Shown here one piece after another: positions 59,616-64,000 of a DNA stretch of 64,000 nt. The position numbers and the translations under genes were made by a program. Below the pieces are notes generated by a model. That model did no database searches. It saw only the letters and a list, made by a program, of their open reading frames with translations, and was not told the origin of the DNA. The stretch's first letter is position 1. Every line of letters starts with the position of its first letter. Source of the DNA: Halorubrum rutilum (GTDB lineage: Archaea; Halobacteriota; Halobacteria; Halobacteriales; Haloferacaceae); NCBI RefSeq assembly GCF_024494565.1, contig NZ_JANHDN010000006.1:1-64000 (forward strand), written 5' to 3'.

Positions 59616-59909
59616 TTAGGAATTCTCGCTGTGATCAAACAGCGCGGCGAACTCGTCAAGAAGCTCCTGTGGTGATTGCTCGCCTCCACGAGACGGAAGC
59701 GGGGCTTCCCAGCATTCGATCTTGAGTGTGTGCGCGTTCGATACCGGCTCAGGTTCGGTTGTCACGTTGAAGATACCGGTCTGATAAATCGCTAACAGCC
59801 GCTGATTGTGCACATCAACATAATCGACACCAACTCGATTCAATACGGCTGGAATGTCAGTCGGCTCAGACAGCGAGACGGAGGCGCTTGGTGCCGCCGA
59901 GTCGCACAT
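59616..59909 (-). CDS. Haloarchaeal hypothetical protein
   Basis: A 97-residue protein from ATG 59909 (MCDSAAPSAS). A TATA box ttttatatg (59934-59942) lies about 28 bases upstream and fits a leaderless start; ATGs at 59933 and 59924 are too close to it. Contains PTDIPAVLNRVGVDYVDVHN and a strand-rich middle. No family recognised. Confidence 0.6.
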   Translation of the reverse strand: MCDSAAPSASVSLSEPTDIPAVLNRVGVDYVDVHNQRLLAIYQTGIFNVTTEPEPVSNAHTLKIECWEAPLPSRGGEQSPQELLDEFAALFDHSENS

Positions 59910-60106
59910 ACCGTTGTTTCGCATATCACACATATAAAACCCGCCTCAGAGTGGATTCATCCGTACTATCTAGCTCGTTACCCTGACTGATCTGTTGTCT
60001 CCCAGTGAGTGCTGCAGCTGGTAGTTTCATACACCTGTACTCCTTATCGTGATTAATTACCTGCCGCGCCCCCAACTATATCATCAACCCGCTGATGGAC
60101 AGTACA

Positions 60107-61345
60107 ATGGCAGTCACGCTTGCCGAGCCAACGGTGCTTGCTGCCGCGAAAGACACCCTATACCCGGATATCGACACAAGTCCGGATCAATATGCGGTCA
60201 CGGAGACGCAGTTCACGCAATCGACATGGGGTGGGTGGACAATTCCTGATACACTTCGCGAGCGGCTCGCGCCGTACAACACGCTCCGACTCGCCGCCGG
60301 CGAGCCCGACTTACTCGGCGTCGGCATGCCGGCAACGGAGGTACTGAATGGTGATGCAGCGACGACGCCAGTGACGGTGGTTGAGGCGAAAGGCCACAAC
60401 TCCGACCCGGGCGACGCAGATGTCGCTCGCGGCATCACGCAAACTCACGCCCATCTCCCAGAAGTCAACCTTGGATACGTTGCTGCGCCGGCCGCTAGCA
60501 TTACCGACGCGGCACGTGCACATGCACGGAACCTGAACGTTGGTGTCATCGCCGTCGACGATACAGGATCAACACGTCTCGTCGAACCCGCCCGTGTTAC
60601 TGGAGCTGGTGAGTTCTCCACAACAATCGATGCGGTGCGACTCCAAGCCACGACGCATCGACTCACCGATGGCAGCTTCCCAGTGAATCACCCGAAAAAC
60701 TACCTCGGGTACGCACTTGCGATTGCCGCCGATGGTGACACAGACGTTGTCTACGCCGATAACGTTATCAACGCCATTTCTGATGGGCGGCGCGGCGCGA
60801 TTCTGCTGAACCTCGTTGATGCCCAGCCAAACGGGGACTCACTCACACACCTCGGTGCTGAGGTTGTTCGCTTCGCTCGCGACCAACATGGAGGCGTCAC
60901 AGCTGCGCTTGAGATCTTCGATAGCTGGACCGGTCGCTCAACCCGATTCACCGAACTCGCACCGCGATGGGCGCAACTCGCACGGTCAGTTGCGATTCAG
61001 TACGAACCAACTCGGCTGATTGTTGAGTCACTCGAACGACTCCACGATCAGGGGGTTCGTGATGCGACGATCGCTGATATGGCGCTCGAAGCAACCCATA
61101 TCAACCAGCCGCTCGCTGTTGAGGTGTTTTTTACCCAGCATCGGCGGAACGATGTGCTCACCGCAGCTGGTGATATTGACGAGTCTGTGCTTACTGACCC
61201 GAGGATCTACAAATCGGGGATTCACTTCCAATTTAAGTATCAGTTGTTCCACCTCGGAGTGGTGACGACTGGTGGGACAGACGACAAAGAGGCAGTGTTG
61301 GATAACGAGTGGCGGTTGGAACACACAGTTGGACTTCCGACGTAG
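60107..61345 (+). CDS. PD-(D/E)XK nuclease-like protein with C-terminal helical region
   Basis: A 412-residue protein. The N-terminal part has a restriction-endonuclease-like core: GEPDLLGVG (P67-D68) followed about 25 residues later by VTVVEAKGHNSD (E93, K95), the PD-x(n)-E-x-K pattern, with GITQTHAHLPEVNLGYVAAP after it. The middle part (about 150-300) is alpha/beta with KNYLGYALAIAADG; the C-terminus (about 330-400) looks like a winged-helix. Related haloarchaeal proteins are uncharacterised; a DNA-cutting or defence role is inferred. TATA-like aactatatc 27 bases upstream favours ATG 60107 over 60095. Confidence 0.6.
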   Translation: MAVTLAEPTVLAAAKDTLYPDIDTSPDQYAVTETQFTQSTWGGWTIPDTLRERLAPYNTLRLAAGEPDLLGVGMPATEVLNGDAATTPVTVVEAKGHNSDPGDADVARGITQTHAHLPEVNLGYVAAPAASITDAARAHARNLNVGVIAVDDTGSTRLVEPARVTGAGEFSTTIDAVRLQATTHRLTDGSFPVNHPKNYLGYALAIAADGDTDVVYADNVINAISDGRRGAILLNLVDAQPNGDSLTHLGAEVVRFARDQHGGVTAALEIFDSWTGRSTRFTELAPRWAQLARSVAIQYEPTRLIVESLERLHDQGVRDATIADMALEATHINQPLAVEVFFTQHRRNDVLTAAGDIDESVLTDPRIYKSGIHFQFKYQLFHLGVVTTGGTDDKEAVLDNEWRLEHTVGLPT

Positions 61346-61438
61346 TTACTCCTTGTATTGACTTCAGTATGAGCCCCTCCATCGCGATAAAGATAGCCCG
61401 GAGATGCCGGTTCCTGGAGGGCCGACCGCTACGATACC

Positions 61439-62572
61439 TCACTCATAGAGCGCTAACCGGACGGCATCGGACATCCCACTAACGCGAGCGGCATGCTCCC
61501 ACGATTCTTCGCGGATCCCGTTGGTGACGTATGCGAAGCCGACGTTTAGTTCAGGGTCACCCCAGCCAAAAATACTCCCGAGCCCGGCATGACCGAACAT
61601 CCGCTCGCGACTGAACGATCCGAACATGTCATTCGCCAATCCGCCAGTCCAAAACCCAAGCGCATACCGGGCCGGTCGCGAGAGTGTCCCGTCCGAATCC
61701 GTTTCAGCGTGGGTCCGAGTCGCTTCAGCAACTGTCTCCTCAGCTAGCAGGCGTGTGCCATCGAGTTCACCGCCGTTGGCCATACATGCATAAAACCGCG
61801 CCATATCTCGCGCAGTGCCAATCCCGTTTGCTGCCGGGATAACTGCACGTCGAACGGCTTCAATGTTAAACGCGTCTGCGGATTCGGACGCTGGAATACC
61901 TAACCCTTCACCGGCATCCCGGCAGCGGTCGAACATCTCGAAGCCAGCAAGGGTAGCCACATCGTCATCTTCATCCGGGCTAAGTCCAATCGACGAGCGG
62001 TCCATTTCCAAGGGGTTGAATACGTGTTCGGCAACATACTCGTCGACGTGTTGACCGGATATACGGTGGATGAGCTCACCCACAACCCAGCCGTAATTGA
62101 ACGTATGATACGCGGGTTGTTCACCCGGGTCAAACACCGGATCAATATCTTCCATGGCTTGGACAACTGCGTCCCAGTCACCCCATTTTTCGGGCTGGTC
62201 ATCAAAGTCGCCATATGGGATACCGGCGGTGTGGCTAAGCACCTGCCGGATGGTGATCTCGGCTTTCTGTGTTCCGTCGATGGCGAACTCGGGCCAGTGT
62301 TCGACAACCGGGTCATCGTATGCCGCCTCGCCTCGCTCGATGAGTTGATGCAGGCCGACGCCGGCATATGGTTTCGTACATGAGAAAATGAGATGCCGCG
62401 TTTCTGCGGTCGTTTCGTCGCCGTCCGGCCCGGTCGTTCCGCCAGCAAAATCCACAACGAGATCCCCGTCAACGTAGACGGCGAGCTGGGCACCGTGATG
62501 TAGGCCGACATCGAGATGTCGATGGAATTCGGCTCGAAGTTGCTGTCGATCGCTCTTGGTGAGTGTTGGCAT
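61439..62572 (-). CDS. Serine hydrolase, class C beta-lactamase fold
   Basis: A 377-residue cytosolic enzyme. The S-x-x-K motif is FSCTKP (S69-C-T-K72), the tyrosine motif YHTFNYGWVVG (near 150-160) and the third box is H-A-G (GHAGLGS near 340) where lactamases have K-T-G. This pattern is that of esterases of the EstB/LACTB-type group, not of antibiotic-degrading lactamases. Also seen: LSHTAGIPYGDF and ANGIGTARDMARFYACMANG. Substrate unknown. Confidence 0.88.
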   Translation of the reverse strand: MPTLTKSDRQQLRAEFHRHLDVGLHHGAQLAVYVDGDLVVDFAGGTTGPDGDETTAETRHLIFSCTKPYAGVGLHQLIERGEAAYDDPVVEHWPEFAIDGTQKAEITIRQVLSHTAGIPYGDFDDQPEKWGDWDAVVQAMEDIDPVFDPGEQPAYHTFNYGWVVGELIHRISGQHVDEYVAEHVFNPLEMDRSSIGLSPDEDDDVATLAGFEMFDRCRDAGEGLGIPASESADAFNIEAVRRAVIPAANGIGTARDMARFYACMANGGELDGTRLLAEETVAEATRTHAETDSDGTLSRPARYALGFWTGGLANDMFGSFSRERMFGHAGLGSIFGWGDPELNVGFAYVTNGIREESWEHAARVSGMSDAVRLALYE

Positions 62573-63128
62573 ACCTCTACTTGAAAAGTATTGATGATAA
62601 GAATTGGGTAAGAGCGTACAACTTGCTGTCTACACGCTCTGTTTCGCGCACACAGGTCCTGACACGGGGTGAGTAGATTGAGGTTATACGTCTATATGTT
62701 ATCCCCAGTGCTGACTGCATCAAAAGTGAATTATCAACTTCTGAATAAAATCGACTCCTGGGTTACGAAAACACCGGCCGCTCAGCATACGCGATCGGGT
62801 CATGTGACCCAGCGTTCCGAAACGCTTCGAGCCGGAATGTACACGCATTATACGTCCCACATGCCGGCTCTTCGTTACGGTAACACGACCAGGTGATGTC
62901 GTACGGCACTCCGAATTCTAGGCCGCGCTCTGCGATTTCTCTTTTCGACCACTCGACGAACGGCGGTTTCAATTCGACTTCTATCTCTGGTCTTATCCAG
63001 CTCTAATAATCGTCACGTACGTTGTTAATAGTGTGTCATCCTCTGGAAGCGGAGGAAGGCGTCGGTATCACTTTTGATTACTAAGTTGTATTACCAAGTT
63101 ATAAGTAAGTGAATTACAGACATCAGCC
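62573..63128. other. Intergenic region with queC remnant
   Basis: Apart from the queC fragment (62763-63003), no gene or repeat was recognised. The stretch near 63085-63115 (gttgtattaccaagttataagtaag) is AT-rich and probably contains the promoter of the downstream small gene and symporter. Confidence 0.4.
62763..63003 (-). pseudogene. queC: QueC (7-cyano-7-deazaguanine synthase) C-terminal fragment
   Basis: The minus strand reads PPFVEWSKREIAERGLEFGV, then SCYRNEEPACGTYNACTFRL and FRNAGSHDPIAYAERP, the end of QueC. The zinc-binding set, normally C-x(n)-C-G-x-C-x-x-C, has tyrosine in place of its third cysteine (CGTYNAC). The N-terminal ATPase half is absent, so this is a remnant. Intact QueC makes preQ0 for archaeosine in tRNA. 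Confidence 0.75.
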
Positions 63129-63287
63129 ATGGCCTTTACCGGCGAATTCGAACGGGAGGGTGCTACCGTCTGGTCACGGCGGCAACGGGGTCTGGAGCGA
63201 CTGTTCCGGCGTACCGTTGAGCTGGAGTTCGACTTCTTTGCGGCAGCGTACAGTCAGAAGATCCCAGAGGGTAATCGGCGATGGTGA
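63129..63287 (+). CDS. Small basic/acidic protein coupled to SSS symporter
   Basis: A 52-residue protein (MAFTGEFEREGATVWSRRQR...) too short for standard ORF screens. It is amphipathic with no transmembrane helix and ends LEFDFFAAAYSQKIPEGNRR followed by W. Its TGA (63285-63287) overlaps the symporter start (ATG 63281), so the two are translated together. It may be a small regulatory or coupling subunit, comparable in position with the 154-residue partner at 24.9 kb but unrelated. Confidence 0.6.
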   Translation: MAFTGEFEREGATVWSRRQRGLERLFRRTVELEFDFFAAAYSQKIPEGNRRW

Positions 63288-64000
63288 CGACTAAGACGGT
63301 ACTCGGACTCACTATCGCGACACTCGTCGTGTTCACCGCAATGGGGATCTACGCCTCCCGTGGGCGGTTTGATTCAGCCGAGTACCTCATCACTGCCCGC
63401 AACTCGGCCGGTGGAGGACAGCTGACCGCCACTCTGATCGCCTCGGTGATGGGCGTATGGATCCTGCTGTCGGCACCTGAGGCGGGGGCTTCCTTCGGTA
63501 TCGCAGCAGTCGCCGGCTACGCGGTTGGGGAGGCGCTTCCTATGCTGGCGTATTCGAAGATCGGGCCTCGGGTTCGCGAAGTGATTCCCAACGGTCATTC
63601 ACTCACGGAGTACACGTATGCTCGATACGGGAGTGCGATGTACACCTTCGTCCTCCTCGTGAGCGTGTTGTATATGTTCATCTTTCTCGCTGCCGAACTC
63701 ACTGGGATCGCTCTAGCTCTCGCGCTCGTCGCCGACGTGCCACAGTGGTTGACAGCGGTCCTTGTCGGTGGGTTCGTCTTGGCGTACACGGGGTACGGTG
63801 GACTACGTGCGAGCATTCTCACCGACACAGTCCAGGTCGCACTCGTCCTCCCGCTGATGGTCATTGCCTTCACCGGTGCGGTCGTTGCCCTCGGCGGTAC
63901 GGGTGCGGCCTACGACGGAATCCTCGCGGCCAATCCGTCGCTGCTTGACCCAATGAACCCGGACGGCGTCCGGTTCGGGGTTGCCATCGCACTCGCAATC
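63281..64000 (+). CDS. Sodium:solute symporter (SSS family), 5' part, cut by window end
   Basis: The first 240 codons of an SSS permease with no stop before the window ends: MVTTKTVLGLTIATLVVFTA, the family's FDSAEYLITARNSAGGG segment (about 30-46), then helices with VMGVWILLSAPEAGASFGIA and IPNGHSLTEYTYARYGS. About six to seven transmembrane helices are within the window. It is a different paralogue from the 23.4 kb symporter. Confidence 0.88.
   Translation, partial: MVTTKTVLGLTIATLVVFTAMGIYASRGRFDSAEYLITARNSAGGGQLTATLIASVMGVWILLSAPEAGASFGIAAVAGYAVGEALPMLAYSKIGPRVREVIPNGHSLTEYTYARYGSAMYTFVLLVSVLYMFIFLAAELTGIALALALVADVPQWLTAVLVGGFVLAYTGYGGLRASILTDTVQVALVLPLMVIAFTGAVVALGGTGAAYDGILAANPSLLDPMNPDGVRFGVAIALAI

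Noticed and set aside
61439..62572. Antibiotic-resistance beta-lactamase
   Set aside because: The third catalytic box is H-A-G, not K-T-G, there is no signal peptide and archaea lack the peptidoglycan context; an esterase-type serine hydrolase is more likely.

Overview
The window is haloarchaeal (class Halobacteria) DNA. The proteins are strongly acidic, GC is in the high fifties by eye, many genes have a TATA-like element 25-30 bases before the start codon with no Shine-Dalgarno (leaderless transcripts), and typical haloarchaeal families are present: Bat-type HTH_10 regulators, an Orc1/Cdc6 protein, TRAM-domain proteins, archaeal ECF transporters and halophilic IS200/IS605 elements. No rRNA, tRNA or CRISPR array was recognised.

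Layout. 1-2.1 kb: the tail of an IS5-type transposase, an archaeal ATPase with a DUF234 nuclease-like domain, and an acidic ORF. 2.3-7.1 kb: adenosylhomocysteinase facing a complete ECF transporter operon (S component, double ATPase, EcfT). 7.1-9.7 kb: a tnpB-only IS element between two near-identical palindromic sites and two small haloarchaeal genes. 9.8-18.1 kb: HD hydrolase, two Bat-like regulators, membrane proteins, a Tat lipoprotein, cytochrome P450, a DoxX/membrane pair and an alpha/beta hydrolase. 18.4-20.4 kb: a 7-TM/ATP-grasp fusion with a small membrane partner.

20.4-23.4 kb is a replication origin: orc1/cdc6 flanked by nine copies of an ORB-like repeat, four on the left and five on the right in two opposed groups. 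23.4-28.9 kb is a six-gene co-directional block: Na+/solute symporter plus small subunit, an unknown protein, an AtuA pair, and a class II (bacterial, often degradative) HMG-CoA reductase. It looks like a mevalonate or isoprenoid-acid uptake and breakdown unit and is the most interesting metabolic locus here. 29-36.2 kb: HD hydrolase, a stand-alone trpB, GNAT, HNH, RNase HI, a second P450 and an HELGH membrane protein.

36.3-43.4 kb: a broken glutamine-synthetase-family gene beside a PadR regulator, a TRAM protein, an alpha/beta hydrolase, a bile-acid-symporter homologue, M28 peptidase and a PRC-barrel protein. 43.4-45.3 kb: an intact IS200/IS605 element (tnpA+tnpB). 45.5-48.5 kb: an operon of a secreted, membrane-anchored protein with a MacB-type ABC ATPase and permease. 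48.6-58.8 kb: DUF6498 membrane protein, HD protein, a dead tyrosine recombinase, two PAS histidine kinases, an IS5-family insertion with a 7-bp target duplication, a MITE-like element and a SHOCT protein. 59-64 kb: a second TRAM protein, a PD-(D/E)XK-like protein, a class C beta-lactamase-fold hydrolase, a queC fragment and the start of a second sodium/solute symporter.

The alternation of intact operons with IS elements, truncated genes and dispersed repeats, together with a private origin, suggests an accessory chromosomal region, secondary replicon or integrated replicon. This cannot be decided from the window alone.
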